Shown one piece after another: positions 26,786-35,977 of a stretch of 64,000 nt of DNA (positions within the stretch are counted from its first letter, which is position 1; the number at the start of each line of letters is the position of its first letter). Source of the stretch: Hyphomicrobium facile (GTDB lineage: Bacteria; Pseudomonadota; Alphaproteobacteria; Rhizobiales; Hyphomicrobiaceae); the NCBI RefSeq assembly GCF_900116175.1, contig NZ_FPCH01000002.1:372001-436000 (forward strand), read 5' to 3'. The notes beneath the pieces are model-generated. The model was not told the DNA's origin. It worked only from the letters and a program-made list of their open reading frames with translations, and did no database searches. Position numbers and translations under genes: made by a program.

Positions 26786-28474
26786 TCAGAGCTTCTCGAG
26801 ATACGGCATCGGATCTACCGGTTTCGAGCCTTGACGCAATTCGAAGTGGACTTGCGGCTGATCAACAGAGCCGGTTTTGCCGGCCTTCGCGATGACCTGT
26901 CCGCGCTTGATCTTGTCGCCACGCTTCACGAGCAGTTCGTCGTTGTGCGCGTAGGCGGTGACCCAGCCGTTATCGTGGCGAAGCAGCACGAGGTTGCCAT
27001 AGCCTTTGAGTTCGCTGCCTGCGTAGGCGACGACGCCTGACTCTGCGGCGTGGACTTCCGTGCCGAGCGGCACCTGCAGATTGATGCCGTCGTTATGGGT
27101 GCCGTCGGAACGGCTGCCAAAGCCTGCTACAATCTTGCCGATCGTCGGCCAACGGAGCTTGCCGGAATTGTTCGCCGAGCTTGCCGCCCCTTCCGCGACT
27201 GCGGAGGGAACTGCAACAGCGACCTTTTCCTCCGGCGGCGAGGGCTTCTGTTCCGGAGCGGCCGGCAGCGTGGGCTGCGTGGCTTGCACAGGTGCAGCGG
27301 CCGGCGAAGGATCGGGCGATGCGTCCGTCACCTTGTTATCCGAAAGCGATGCAACGCGCCTCTCGCCGTTGATGACGGTCGGCTGCGCCGTCGTCGAGTC
27401 ACCGTAGCGCGCGGGGGGCTCCGATGGCGTGATCGGGGGCACCACGGCCGCAGCTGATTGAGCCGGCGGGAGCGGAGCTGCAGATGCCGACGCTGGGGCA
27501 AGCGGAGGCACAGAATGTGGAGGCGCATAACTGGGTAGCACGGGTTTGCTCTCGGCCATGCGAGACGGCGCTTCGTTGGCGCTTTCGCCCGGCACCTTCA
27601 GCACCGTACCGGGCTTCACGCGACGCGGATCGCTGATGCCGTTGACCTGCTGCAGCTCGGCCAATTTGACATTGTTCGACCGCGCGATGCCGTAGAGGGA
27701 ATCGCCGGGCTTCACGGTGTAGGTGCCGTTGTAGTTCGCCACGACGTCAGGAGCGGCGGGCGCAAGCGGCGCAGGCAACGGCGTTGCGGCCTCGACGGCC
27801 TTCGCCGCAGCAACGCTGCTACGATCGATTGAGGCGCCTGCGGCCGGGAGATAAAGCTTCTGCCCAGGCTTCAAGTTCGGGTTGCTCAGGCCATTCAACG
27901 AGGTCAATTCGGTGAGCGAGACCTGGTGACGCCGCGAAAGCCCATAGAGCGTATCGCCCGGCTGCACCGCGATCATCTCACCCTTGGCGACTGGCGCGGC
28001 CGGCGGCGCCGAGCGAGCAGCTGCCATATCGCGGCCGTAGCTCGGCTCGCTTGGCGTGCGTGCGAAGGGCTTCGCCGGGCGGTAGGAAGTCGACGCGGCA
28101 GGGGCCTGCGGTGGCGGCGGAGGCTGGGGCGCATAATAGTTGGTCGAGCCGTGATCGCCGGTCGCCTCGGGAAGCGCTGCGACTTGTACGGACGAAGCGC
28201 CGGCGCCGTAGGGGCCGCGCGGAGTTGAGCCGCCGACGGTTTGGTTATCGCCCAGTGAACTTGTGCGCACGGGCTCGGACGGGATCGGCGTCGCGCCCGG
28301 ACTATCGTTAAAATTGAAGGACGTGCTGTCGAAGCGCGTAACATCAGCGCTGCAGCCGCTGAGGCCAAGGCTTGCAATTATTAGAGAAACAGCCGTCGCG
28401 GACTTGAGGCTCAAGCGCCCGCATTGGCTAACGCCAAAACAACTCATCATGGTACGCACCTCTACTCGCACCAT
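26786..28474 (-). CDS. LysM/M23 (LytM) lipoprotein, NlpD/DipM-like division factor
   Basis: The 562-residue protein has a lipoprotein signal (LSGC, Cys41 from the ATG at 28474), two LysM peptidoglycan-binding domains (about 167-210 and 250-295), a long Pro/Ala-rich linker and a C-terminal LytM domain (about 450-560) with GYGNLVLLRHDNGWVTAYAH and VHFELR. In the first zinc motif it reads HNDGINL, with Asn where active peptidases have Asp, so it is probably an amidase activator like NlpD/EnvC/DipM rather than an enzyme. The ATG at 28450 is an alternative start. Downstream in serS-surE order, as in many proteobacteria. Confidence 0.9.
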   Translation of the reverse strand: MVRVEVRTMMSCFGVSQCGRLSLKSATAVSLIIASLGLSGCSADVTRFDSTSFNFNDSPGATPIPSEPVRTSSLGDNQTVGGSTPRGPYGAGASSVQVAALPEATGDHGSTNYYAPQPPPPPQAPAASTSYRPAKPFARTPSEPSYGRDMAAARSAPPAAPVAKGEMIAVQPGDTLYGLSRRHQVSLTELTSLNGLSNPNLKPGQKLYLPAAGASIDRSSVAAAKAVEAATPLPAPLAPAAPDVVANYNGTYTVKPGDSLYGIARSNNVKLAELQQVNGISDPRRVKPGTVLKVPGESANEAPSRMAESKPVLPSYAPPHSVPPLAPASASAAPLPPAQSAAAVVPPITPSEPPARYGDSTTAQPTVINGERRVASLSDNKVTDASPDPSPAAAPVQATQPTLPAAPEQKPSPPEEKVAVAVPSAVAEGAASSANNSGKLRWPTIGKIVAGFGSRSDGTHNDGINLQVPLGTEVHAAESGVVAYAGSELKGYGNLVLLRHDNGWVTAYAHNDELLVKRGDKIKRGQVIAKAGKTGSVDQPQVHFELRQGSKPVDPMPYLEKL

Positions 28475-28737
28475 CCATTAACCTTTAACCGGTTAACAGA
28501 GAGTAAACGTTCAGCTGTGATTTTATGTAGAAGTCTCGAGTTGCACTTACTTGCGATTGAGGTGGCTTCCCCGCCCTCACAAGAAATACGACCCGAATAG
28601 GAAAGTGAGTGACCTTCGACGGTGCTTTGCACACCGCCGGAGTTTTTTCGAATTAGATGAGAATTGCGCTCTATTCGCGGACGGATTTCGTCTTTATGGC
28701 GACTTTCGCGGACGCCGGAGCGCGGAAGAGATGCCGT

Positions 28738-29502
28738 TCAGCTCAGCTTGGCGTTGAGCATTTTCAACGAGCCATGATTGGTAAGGTCGACGCTCAGCGG
28801 CGTGACGGAAATTTTGTTTTCCGCAATTGCCGCGAGGTCGCTTCCGGGGACGAGCGTCGATTTCCGCCGTTCGAATCCGAACCAGAAATACGGCGTGCCC
28901 CACGGATCAATTCGGCTGTCGATATCGAGCAGCGCCTGATCTCTGACACCCTGCGATGTGACGGCAATGCCTTTCACTTCATGTGGATCGGCGTCGGGGA
29001 AATTGATGTTGATGAGGGTTTTGGGTTCCCATTCCTCTTCGAGCAATTTCTTGATGAGCGATGGCGCGTGCGCAAGCGGCGTTTCCCACAGCGCGCGCCT
29101 TGCCCCTTCCTCAAAGCCCATCATCAGCGACAGCGCGATCGAGCGGATGCCGAGAAGCGTGCCTTCCATCGCTGCTGCGACGGTGCCGGAATAGGTGGTG
29201 TCCTCGGCGAGGTTCGAGCCGTGATTGACGCCCGATAAAATGAGATCCGGCGGTTGCTGCTTGAGGATGTGGCGGACCGCCATGATTACGCAGTCCGTCG
29301 GCGTACCCGCGATGGCATATGTCCGCTCATCGATCTTTCGCTGGCGAAGCGGCGTATGCAGCGTCATCGAATGCGACGTGCCCGATTGGTTCGTCTCCGG
29401 CGCGACCGTCCAGACATCGGGCGAAATGCCGAGCGCAATCGCTTTCAGGATTTCCAATCCCCGCGCATTGATGCCGTCGTCGTTGGTGATCAGAATTCGC
29501 AT
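28738..29502 (-). CDS. surE: 5'/3'-nucleotidase SurE
   Basis: SurE is a metal-dependent nucleoside monophosphatase with a survival role in stationary phase. The start MRILITNDDGINARGLE contains the metal-binding Asp pair, and PSGTSHS-type (NQSGTSHSMTL) and SGVNHGSNLAEDTTYSGTV loops follow. Length is the usual 254 residues. It lies nine bases from serS, forming serS-surE-LysM/M23. Confidence 0.96.
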   Translation of the reverse strand: MRILITNDDGINARGLEILKAIALGISPDVWTVAPETNQSGTSHSMTLHTPLRQRKIDERTYAIAGTPTDCVIMAVRHILKQQPPDLILSGVNHGSNLAEDTTYSGTVAAAMEGTLLGIRSIALSLMMGFEEGARRALWETPLAHAPSLIKKLLEEEWEPKTLININFPDADPHEVKGIAVTSQGVRDQALLDIDSRIDPWGTPYFWFGFERRKSTLVPGSDLAAIAENKISVTPLSVDLTNHGSLKMLNAKLS

Positions 29503-29511
29503 GGTGAGAAA

Positions 29512-30792
29512 TTACGCTTTCTGTATTTGCGCGAGGCCGCCCATGTAGGGGCGAAGTGCTTCGGGTATGACGACGCTGCCATCGGCCTGCTGATAGTTCT
29601 CGAGAACTGCTATCAGCGTGCGTCCGACGGCGAGGCCGGAGCCGTTCAGCGTGTGGACGTAGATCGGCTTGCCACCGTCCTTCGGGCGATAGCGCGCGTC
29701 CATGCGGCGGGCCTGGAAATCACCGCACACCGAGCAGGACGAAATCTCGCGATAGGTGTTCTGCCCGGGCAGCCAGACTTCGATGTCGTAGGTTTTCTGC
29801 GAGGCAAAGCCCATGTCGCCCGTGCACAGAAGCATCGTGCGGAACGGCAGGCCGAGGCGCTTCAGGACTTCTTCGGCGCACGATGTCATGCGCTCGTGCT
29901 CTTCAATCGCTTTTTCCGGCGTGACGACGGAGACGAGTTCGACCTTCGTGAATTGATGCTGGCGGATCATGCCGCGCGTATCGCGTCCGGCGGCGCCAGC
30001 TTCGGAGCGGAAGCACTGCGTCCAGGCGGTCATGCGCTTGGGGAGCTGCGCTTCATCGAGGATCTGCTCGCGCACGAGGTTCGTCAGCGGGATTTCGGCG
30101 GTCGGGATGAGCCAGAAATCATTCGTGGTCTTGAAAAGGTCCTCGGCGAACTTCGGCAGATTGCCGGTGCCGTATGCCGCCTGATCTTTGACGAGCAGCG
30201 GCGGGTTGACTTCGGTGTAGCTGAACTCGCCCGTGTGCAAATCGAGCATGAAGTTGCCGATGGCGCGTTCGAGGCGCGCGATTGCGCCCTTGGTGACGAC
30301 GAAGCGCGCGCCCGAGATTTTCTGTGCCGCTTCGAAGTCCATCAGACCCAGCGCTTCGCCGATTTCGAAGTGCTGCTTGGGAGCAAAGTCGAATGTTTTC
30401 GGCGTTCCAACTTTGCGAACTTCAACGTTGCCCGACTCGTCCGTTCCGAACGGCACGTCCTCGCGCGGCGTATTGGGTATGACGGAAAGCGCGTCGCGAA
30501 TTTCGGCGTCGAGCTTGCGCTCGTCCTCTTCGCCTTTGGCGATCGCTTGCTTGAGCTCGGCGACCTCGGTCATCAGCCGCGTTGCGGTTGCTTCGTCTTT
30601 CGCGGCCTTCGCCTTGCCGATTTCCTTCGATGCTGCGTTCCGCTGAGATTGCGCTTCCTGCAGCTCGGTCAGAAGAGCGCGGCGCTTTTCGTCGAGAGCA
30701 ATAAGACTCGCCGACTGCGGCTCGAGCCCGCGCTTGCGCAAACCCTCATCGAAAGCGGTGGCGTTGTCTCTGATCCATTTGATGTCGAACAC
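29512..30792 (-). CDS. serS: Seryl-tRNA synthetase
   Basis: SerRS charges tRNA-Ser and tRNA-Sec. The 426-residue protein has the N-terminal helical coiled-coil arm (residues about 30-105, rich in Glu/Lys) and a class II catalytic domain with motif 2 ([20 protein letters not shown]) and motif 3 ([20 protein letters not shown]). The gene opens a serS-surE-LysM/M23 run in the usual order. Confidence 0.97.
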   Translation of the reverse strand: MFDIKWIRDNATAFDEGLRKRGLEPQSASLIALDEKRRALLTELQEAQSQRNAASKEIGKAKAAKDEATATRLMTEVAELKQAIAKGEEDERKLDAEIRDALSVIPNTPREDVPFGTDESGNVEVRKVGTPKTFDFAPKQHFEIGEALGLMDFEAAQKISGARFVVTKGAIARLERAIGNFMLDLHTGEFSYTEVNPPLLVKDQAAYGTGNLPKFAEDLFKTTNDFWLIPTAEIPLTNLVREQILDEAQLPKRMTAWTQCFRSEAGAAGRDTRGMIRQHQFTKVELVSVVTPEKAIEEHERMTSCAEEVLKRLGLPFRTMLLCTGDMGFASQKTYDIEVWLPGQNTYREISSCSVCGDFQARRMDARYRPKDGGKPIYVHTLNGSGLAVGRTLIAVLENYQQADGSVVIPEALRPYMGGLAQIQKA

Positions 30793-30870
30793 GGGTCGGC
30801 CTCTTCACGTGCGGGGTGCGTGGAGCCGTCCTATACGATGCTTTTAGCCCGGTCCAGGGCTGCAGATGAC

Positions 30871-30901
30871 GGGATGACGCCCGATATGCCGGCGTCATCC
30901 C
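30871..30901. repeat. Palindromic hairpin, REP-like or terminator
   Basis: An 11-bp perfect stem, GGGATGACGCC with GGCGTCATCCC, surrounds a 9-base loop. It lies 16 bases after the stop of the small exported peptide on the minus strand. The outer sequence GGGATGACG/CGTCATCCC is the same as the ends of the 90-base repeats at 26556 and 47366, so it could be a short relative that also ends transcription. Confidence 0.55.
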
Positions 30902-30916
30902 TCAAGGGACCTTAGC

Positions 30917-31066
30917 TTAGTGGCAGTCCCAGACGCCATGCAGGGTCAAATCGTCTGCCTGGCAGCCCGCGACCATCCCAGCGTCGCTTGGGGAGGCATT
31001 GGCCAACGTGGTGGCCGCAGCCGATAGGGCGGTGACAGCTACAAGAACTTTTAAGAATGCAGTCAT
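30917..31066 (-). CDS. 49-residue exported peptide
   Basis: This short gene starts at an ATG with a textbook AGGAG seven bases upstream. The product begins with a signal peptide (MTAFLKVLVAVTALSAAATT, cleavage near LANA-SP at residue 30), leaving about 20 residues with two Cys (GCQADDLTLHGVWDCH), which could form one disulfide. I do not recognise a family. A hairpin follows the stop. It sits between tatC and serS on the same strand. Confidence 0.65.
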   Translation of the reverse strand: MTAFLKVLVAVTALSAAATTLANASPSDAGMVAGCQADDLTLHGVWDCH

Positions 31067-31212
31067 CAAAAAACTCCTAGAGCAACATTGATCGTGACGA
31101 GCTCCACCCGCCGAAGCGACGCTCGCGCCTAGAGGTATGTTTGACGATGGGGGTGCGTTACTGCGGCAATTGTGGAATCCGCGCATTTCGTCAGCGCAGA
31201 AACGAATGGCAG

Positions 31213-32046
31213 CTATGACTGCGACTTGTTCTCTTTTGCCTGACGGCTCTCGACGAAGCGGACAGCTAAGATTGAGAGTTCGTAAAGGCCAATCGTCGGC
31301 AACGCCATGATGCACATGCTCAAGGCGTCCGGCGGCGTGAGAAGCGCAGCGGCCGCAAAGATTCCGACGATGGCGTAACGACGGCCCTTGGCCAAGGCAT
31401 CCGACGTCACGATCCCCGTGCGTGCAAGAAGTGTCAGGATGACGGGCAGCTGGAAGACGATGCCGAAGCCGAAGATCAGCGTCATGATCAGCGACAGGTA
31501 TTCAGAAACCTTTGGCAGCAGCTCGATCTCGGGCACGCCCTCGCCCGACATATGCGTCAGTCCGATCGAGAAGCGGATCAGCACCGGCATCGCGATGAAA
31601 TAGACCACCATCGCGCCGATGACGAAAAGCACGGGCGTTGCGAGCAAATACGGCAGGAAAGCGCGGCGTTCGTTTTTGTAGAGACCGGGCGCGACGAACT
31701 TATAAATCTGCGTCGCGATCACCGGGAACGACAGGAAGGCCGCGCCGAACATCGCGAGCTTCACTTGCGTCATGATCTGTTCGAGAAAGTGGGTCGCGAT
31801 CAACTTCACGTGGTCGCTGCCGGACGCCCACATGTAAGGCCACACGAGCACGTTGTAGATGTGGCCCGCAACCGAGAAGCACAGGAAGAACATGACGACG
31901 AAAGCGGCGAGCGCCCAAATCAGCCGCTGGCGCAGTTCGATCAGGTGATCGAGCAACGGTGCCTTGCTGGCGTCAATGTCTTCTTGGCCTTCGCGCACGG
32001 GTTCGATACCCGGGGCTGCTGCCGTCGGCGGTAACCGCTCCTGCAT
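31213..32046 (-). CDS. tatC: Sec-independent translocase subunit TatC
   Basis: TatC is the six-helix receptor of the twin-arginine system, which exports folded proteins. The 277-residue protein has the N-terminal MPLLDHLIELRQRL-type motif (here APLLDHLIELRQRLIWALAA), and VAPGLYKNERRAFLPYLLATP and FQLPVILTLLARTGIV. The N-terminus has about 25 extra Pro/Ala residues. It is the third gene of tatA-tatB-tatC, 4 bases after tatB. Confidence 0.97.
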   Translation of the reverse strand: MQERLPPTAAAPGIEPVREGQEDIDASKAPLLDHLIELRQRLIWALAAFVVMFFLCFSVAGHIYNVLVWPYMWASGSDHVKLIATHFLEQIMTQVKLAMFGAAFLSFPVIATQIYKFVAPGLYKNERRAFLPYLLATPVLFVIGAMVVYFIAMPVLIRFSIGLTHMSGEGVPEIELLPKVSEYLSLIMTLIFGFGIVFQLPVILTLLARTGIVTSDALAKGRRYAIVGIFAAAALLTPPDALSMCIMALPTIGLYELSILAVRFVESRQAKENKSQS

Positions 32047-32050
32047 CGCG

Positions 32051-32500
32051 TTAGGACTCCGTCCGCTCTGCGGGAGATGAATATTTCTCTGGCGACGCCG
32101 GTAGAGGCGGCGCCGGCAACGGGGCCGTCGCCATTGGCGGAGTTGGCGCCACTTCCGGCGACGGCAGTGGCGGCTGAGGCGAAATCGCCTGCGAAGGCTG
32201 CGGCGCGCTCACGTTCGTTTCTATCTTCGTCGCGGAACTCGCTTCGTCGATCGAGGACTTCGCCTTCATGACTTCCGAGTTGATCGAGTTCTGCATCTGC
32301 TCGACTTCCTTGCGCATCGAGTCGAGCTCGGCTTCGCGCATGGCGGCATCGAATTGTGCCTTGAACTCGTTGGCGTGGCGACGCGCGACGCCAGCATAGC
32401 GGCCGAGCGTCCGCATAAACACCGGCAGTTCCTTCGGGCCGACGAAAACCAGCGTCACGATCCCGAGGATCAGAAGCTCGCTCCAGCTGATATCAAACAT
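32051..32500 (-). CDS. tatB: Sec-independent translocase subunit TatB
   Basis: TatB binds TatC to form the substrate receptor. The start MFDISWSELLILGIVTLVFV with GPKELPVFMRTLGRY is the family signature: one helix, then an amphipathic helix. The 60-residue tail is Pro/Ala-rich and probably disordered. It lies 47 bases downstream of tatA. Confidence 0.95.
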   Translation of the reverse strand: MFDISWSELLILGIVTLVFVGPKELPVFMRTLGRYAGVARRHANEFKAQFDAAMREAELDSMRKEVEQMQNSINSEVMKAKSSIDEASSATKIETNVSAPQPSQAISPQPPLPSPEVAPTPPMATAPLPAPPLPASPEKYSSPAERTES

Positions 32501-32547
32501 CCAGCAACCTTGTCGGGATCAGCCGCGAACTTATGAGCGTTAAGGGA

Positions 32548-32757
32548 TCATCCGACCTTGGTGCGGTCAGGATTCACTGCCTCGTTCTCGATCGTACGCG
32601 GCGCAGGCTTAACCGGCTCTTCGTCGTCGGCCATGCCCTTCTTGAAACTCTTGATGCCCTTGGCGACGTCGCCCATCAACTCCGAAATCTTGCCGCGGCC
32701 GAAAAGCAGCAGGGCAATGACCAGGAGCAGAAGGATGTGTTGTGCGCTAAAACCCAT
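32548..32757 (-). CDS. tatA: Sec-independent translocase subunit TatA
   Basis: TatA forms the transport pore. With the ATG at 32757 (GAGG seven bases upstream) the product is 69 residues, beginning [20 protein letters not shown] and continuing with the amphipathic [18 protein letters not shown]. The frame is open to 32805, but the extra residues are not family-like. It opens the tatABC unit; upstream 248 bases separate it from scpB. Confidence 0.95.
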   Translation of the reverse strand: MGFSAQHILLLLVIALLLFGRGKISELMGDVAKGIKSFKKGMADDEEPVKPAPRTIENEAVNPDRTKVG

Positions 32758-33005
32758 TGGAAGACCTCTCGGCGGCAGCACGGCTTTGGCCATTGGCTGA
32801 ACCACTTCTTCGTATCTAAGCCCTTATCGCAGAACCACCAGTGCGCGGCAAGGTTTGCGAACGCGCGGCGGATCGGCAGAGGCTACAAAATTCCTATTCG
32901 GGGTGATGGTTTAGGCCCGCTCCACGGGGCCAAGCAGACAGACGGGGCTCAAATTAATGATAAGTAATATTGCCCCCTCCTATCGACCGGCGAACCTCAA
33001 AGCGG

Positions 33006-33887
33006 TCAGTCCTCGCCCTCTTGTTTCTTGGACTCTCCGCTCTCGTCGGGCTCTTGGGCCTCGTCAGGCTCTTCGCCGTCGTCCTCGAGGGGCAGCACCG
33101 ACTGCTCTTCCTCCTCCTCGTCGCCATCGTCTGTCAGCGGGAGCTCATCCGGCATCAGCGCTGCGACGTCCGTCGGAGAGGGTACGGTGAACCCCGGCGG
33201 CAAGTTGGCATCAAGAAGGCCCGCCGCCTTGAGATCGGCGAGGCCCGGCAGATCCTTGATGTTGTCGAGACCGAAATGGACGAGGAAATCTTCCGTCGTG
33301 CCGTAGGTGAGCGGTCGTCCCGGCGCCCTGCGGCGTCCGCGCGGACGGATCCACCCCGTCTCCATCAAAACGTCGAGCGTTCCTGGCGACGTCGATACGC
33401 CCCTGATCTCTTCGATCTCGGCCCGGGTAACCGGCTGATGATAGGCAATGATGGCGAGCGTCTCGAGCGCCGCTTTCGAAAGCTTGCGCTCTTCCTTCTG
33501 CTGACGTTCGAGCAGAAACGAGAGGTCGTCAGCGGTGCGGAACTGCCAGCGGCCCGCGACGCGAACGAGCGTCACGCCGCGATCCTTGTATTCGGCCTGA
33601 AGGGCGATCAGCAGGCTATGGACATCGTCGTTGGCATCGAGGCAGCGCGCGAGAGACTTGGCGTCGAGGGGTTGAGATGAAGCGAACAGCATGGCTTCGA
33701 GCCGGCGCAGCTTCTCACGCTCGACGCTTTTCGAGAGGTGGTCGATTGCGGCGTCAGGGTCGCTCAGAGCGGCAGTTGGCCGGCTCGCTGCTCCAGCGGC
33801 GCGCGACCCTTCCGCGTCCTCACCAGGAGCCGTTTCACTTTTCTCGCGCGTGTTATCCGACACCAATGTCAGTCTCGGCGGAACCAT
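33006..33887 (-). CDS. scpB: Segregation and condensation protein B
   Basis: ScpB is a dimeric winged-helix subunit of the SMC-ScpAB condensin that compacts and segregates the chromosome. The core has LRRLEAMLFASSQPLDAKSL and ETLAIIAYHQPVTRAEIEEI, then RGVSTSPGTLDVLMETGWI-type motifs. The 293-residue product has about 60 extra N-terminal residues and a very acidic tail (EDDGEEPDEAQEPDESGESK). The ATG at 33887 lies 40 bases after the scpA stop; a longer start would overlap scpA. Confidence 0.93.
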   Translation of the reverse strand: MVPPRLTLVSDNTREKSETAPGEDAEGSRAAGAASRPTAALSDPDAAIDHLSKSVEREKLRRLEAMLFASSQPLDAKSLARCLDANDDVHSLLIALQAEYKDRGVTLVRVAGRWQFRTADDLSFLLERQQKEERKLSKAALETLAIIAYHQPVTRAEIEEIRGVSTSPGTLDVLMETGWIRPRGRRRAPGRPLTYGTTEDFLVHFGLDNIKDLPGLADLKAAGLLDANLPPGFTVPSPTDVAALMPDELPLTDDGDEEEEEQSVLPLEDDGEEPDEAQEPDESGESKKQEGED

Positions 33888-33927
33888 GGCTTTTTCGAGC
33901 CCCCTTATAGCCGTGTTTTCGGCGTCG

Positions 33928-34764
33928 CTAGCCGATCTTTTCCCACGTCGCCCCTGCTTCGCGTTTGCGCATATAGATTGGCGCGAAAGGTTCATCCTGG
34001 CGAAGCTCGATCAACCCTTCGCGCGCCATTTCGAGGGTCGCGCCGAAAGAGCTTGCGAGCGCCGAGCGTTCTTCCTCGTTCCGCGGCAGATATTGTTCGA
34101 GGAACAGATCGAGCTGCGCCCAGTCGCCGGCACTTGCTCCAACCAGACGTTCGAGACGTTGGCGCGCCTCCTTGATCGACCACACGCGCCGTGCCTTTAC
34201 GACGTGGACGACGCGAATGGTGCGCTTTCTCTGGTCGGCATAGGCCTTCAGCAGATCGTAGACGGTCGCGGTGTAGGTCGTGTCGCGCGTGACCTTGACG
34301 TGCTCGGGCTGGCCGCGCGCAAACACATCCTGGTCGAGGCGGCGGCGCGTCAGCAATATAGCTGCCTTGTCGCGCATCGCTTCGAGCCGCATCAGGCGGA
34401 ACGACAGACGCTGCGCCATCTCTTCGGCGGACGCGGTCTCGGCGTTATCCTTTTCCTTCGGCAGCAGAAGGCGCGATTTGAGGTATGCCAGCCATGCCGC
34501 CATGACGAGGTAGTCGGCGGCGAGTTCGAGCTTCATAAGCTGCGCTTCGGCGATAAAGCCGAGGTACTGCTCGACTAAGGCAAGGATCGAAATCTTCGTC
34601 AGGTCGACTTTTTGGGTCCGGGCAAGAGCCAGCAACAGGTCGAGCGGACCTTCGAAACCCTCAATGTCGACGACGAAGGCTTCGCCCTCGGCCGGCATAT
34701 TTTCAAGGCCTGAAGCGTCCCAGCCGGAATGATCGCTTTCGCCTTGTGCTGCCGTCTCGTCCAT
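33928..34764 (-). CDS. scpA: Segregation and condensation protein A
   Basis: ScpA is the kleisin that bridges the SMC heads. The N-terminal motif VDIEGFEGPLDLLLALARTQ is diagnostic and is followed by KVDLTKISILALVEQYLGFI; the winged-helix C-terminal part is also present. Length is 278 residues. It is followed by scpB on the same strand and preceded by nagZ, a common alphaproteobacterial order. Confidence 0.95.
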   Translation of the reverse strand: MDETAAQGESDHSGWDASGLENMPAEGEAFVVDIEGFEGPLDLLLALARTQKVDLTKISILALVEQYLGFIAEAQLMKLELAADYLVMAAWLAYLKSRLLLPKEKDNAETASAEEMAQRLSFRLMRLEAMRDKAAILLTRRRLDQDVFARGQPEHVKVTRDTTYTATVYDLLKAYADQRKRTIRVVHVVKARRVWSIKEARQRLERLVGASAGDWAQLDLFLEQYLPRNEEERSALASSFGATLEMAREGLIELRQDEPFAPIYMRKREAGATWEKIG

Positions 34765-34832
34765 CGGATCTCGATTTTGTTCCTGCTTCGCGCCGCTCGC
34801 GATCGAAGGCGCGGCGTTGACACTACACTGAT

Positions 34833-35858
34833 TCAGACAACGGGAGTCTGCTGGCCCTGGAGGCCCGCCAAGAGTTGCAGAGCCTCCTCTTTATCGTAGG
34901 GTTCGATACGGCCGATGCAAGAGCAAGCGGCTGCGAATCTCTCGGCAGCCCGTCCTCCGAGGGCCGGCACGCCTTCTGCCGCGGCGCGCATTTCATCGAG
35001 ATCGCCGTTGCAATGGAGCGCGAGGTCCGACCCTGCGGCAATAACCGCTTCGGCCCGGGCTCGCATCGGCCCGCTCAGCGCCTTCATGCTGAGATCGTCA
35101 CTCATCAGAAGGTTATCGAAGCCGATTTCGCCGCTGCGGATGACCTCGCGCGTCACGATTGCCGACGTGCTCGCCGGATTCGCGGCATCGATCGCCGAAT
35201 AGACGACGTGGGCCGTCATCGCCGCCGGCAGGCCCGCCAGCGCCTTGAAGGGGGCGAAGTCCGTCTCCGACAGGGTTTGGCGCGAGGTCGAGACGACGGG
35301 CAACGAGAGATGGCTGTCGGCCGTCGCCCGGCCGTGACCGGGAATATGCTTTACGACTGGAACGACGCCGCTCGCGAGGTAGCCGCCGGCAACGGCCTCG
35401 GCCAACGCCACGACCTCCGCGACGGTCGAGCCATAGGCGCGGTCGCTGATGATCTCGTGCGAACCGTCGACGGGAAGGTCGGCGACGGGCGCGCAGTTCA
35501 TCGTGATGCCGAACGCCCGGAGTTCCTCGCCCGTGAGCCTGGCCACCGCAAAGGCTGCACGTTTCGCCCTTTCCGGATTCTGAGCGTAGCATTGGGCGTA
35601 GACGGCCGCGGGTGGAAGCGATCGCGCAATCGGGGGTCTCAGGCGCTGGACGCGGCCTCCCTCCTGATCGATCAGGACAAGGAAATCCTGCCGGCCAACA
35701 GCCTCTCGCGCGTCCTCTACCAAGCGCTTCAGCTGGTCCCGGTCAGCGACGTTGCGGGCAAATAGAATCACTCCGGCGGGCTGGACGTCGCGATAGAAGC
35801 GGCGTTCGTCGTCCGTCATGGCGACGCTGGAGAGGCCGGCAATCAGACTTGCGGTCAT
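34833..35858 (-). CDS. nagZ: Beta-N-acetylhexosaminidase NagZ
   Basis: NagZ removes GlcNAc from cytoplasmic muropeptides in cell-wall recycling (glycoside hydrolase family 3). The catalytic dyad motif VKHIPGHGRATADSH has the His, and DLSMKA carries the Asp nucleophile (LMSDDLSMKALSG). No signal peptide is present, as expected for a cytoplasmic enzyme. The length of 341 residues is normal. It lies between the SPOR protein gene and scpA. Confidence 0.94.
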   Translation of the reverse strand: MTASLIAGLSSVAMTDDERRFYRDVQPAGVILFARNVADRDQLKRLVEDAREAVGRQDFLVLIDQEGGRVQRLRPPIARSLPPAAVYAQCYAQNPERAKRAAFAVARLTGEELRAFGITMNCAPVADLPVDGSHEIISDRAYGSTVAEVVALAEAVAGGYLASGVVPVVKHIPGHGRATADSHLSLPVVSTSRQTLSETDFAPFKALAGLPAAMTAHVVYSAIDAANPASTSAIVTREVIRSGEIGFDNLLMSDDLSMKALSGPMRARAEAVIAAGSDLALHCNGDLDEMRAAAEGVPALGGRAAERFAAACSCIGRIEPYDKEEALQLLAGLQGQQTPVV

Positions 35859-35926
35859 CGCAACTTGGCCCTCCGGGGCCGATGTCTTGGCGTATCAAAC
35901 GCCGCTCAAACGCAGCTCAAACGGAA

Positions 35927-35952
35927 CCGGCCGGTGCGTGTGCACCAGCCGG
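35927..35952. terminator. Possible terminator hairpin after the SPOR gene
   Basis: CCGGCCGGTGC and GCACCAGCCGG form an 11-bp stem with one mismatch and a four-base loop. It lies 26 bases after the stop of the SPOR gene and before nagZ. The U-tract is poor, so it may slow rather than stop transcription. Confidence 0.4.
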
Positions 35953-35977
35953 ATAAATATCACGGACGTTCAGGATA

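Noticed and set aside
29254-30915. 553-codon frame antisense to serS
   Set aside because: Shadow of serS and surE; composition is Arg/Phe-rich and no domain is visible.
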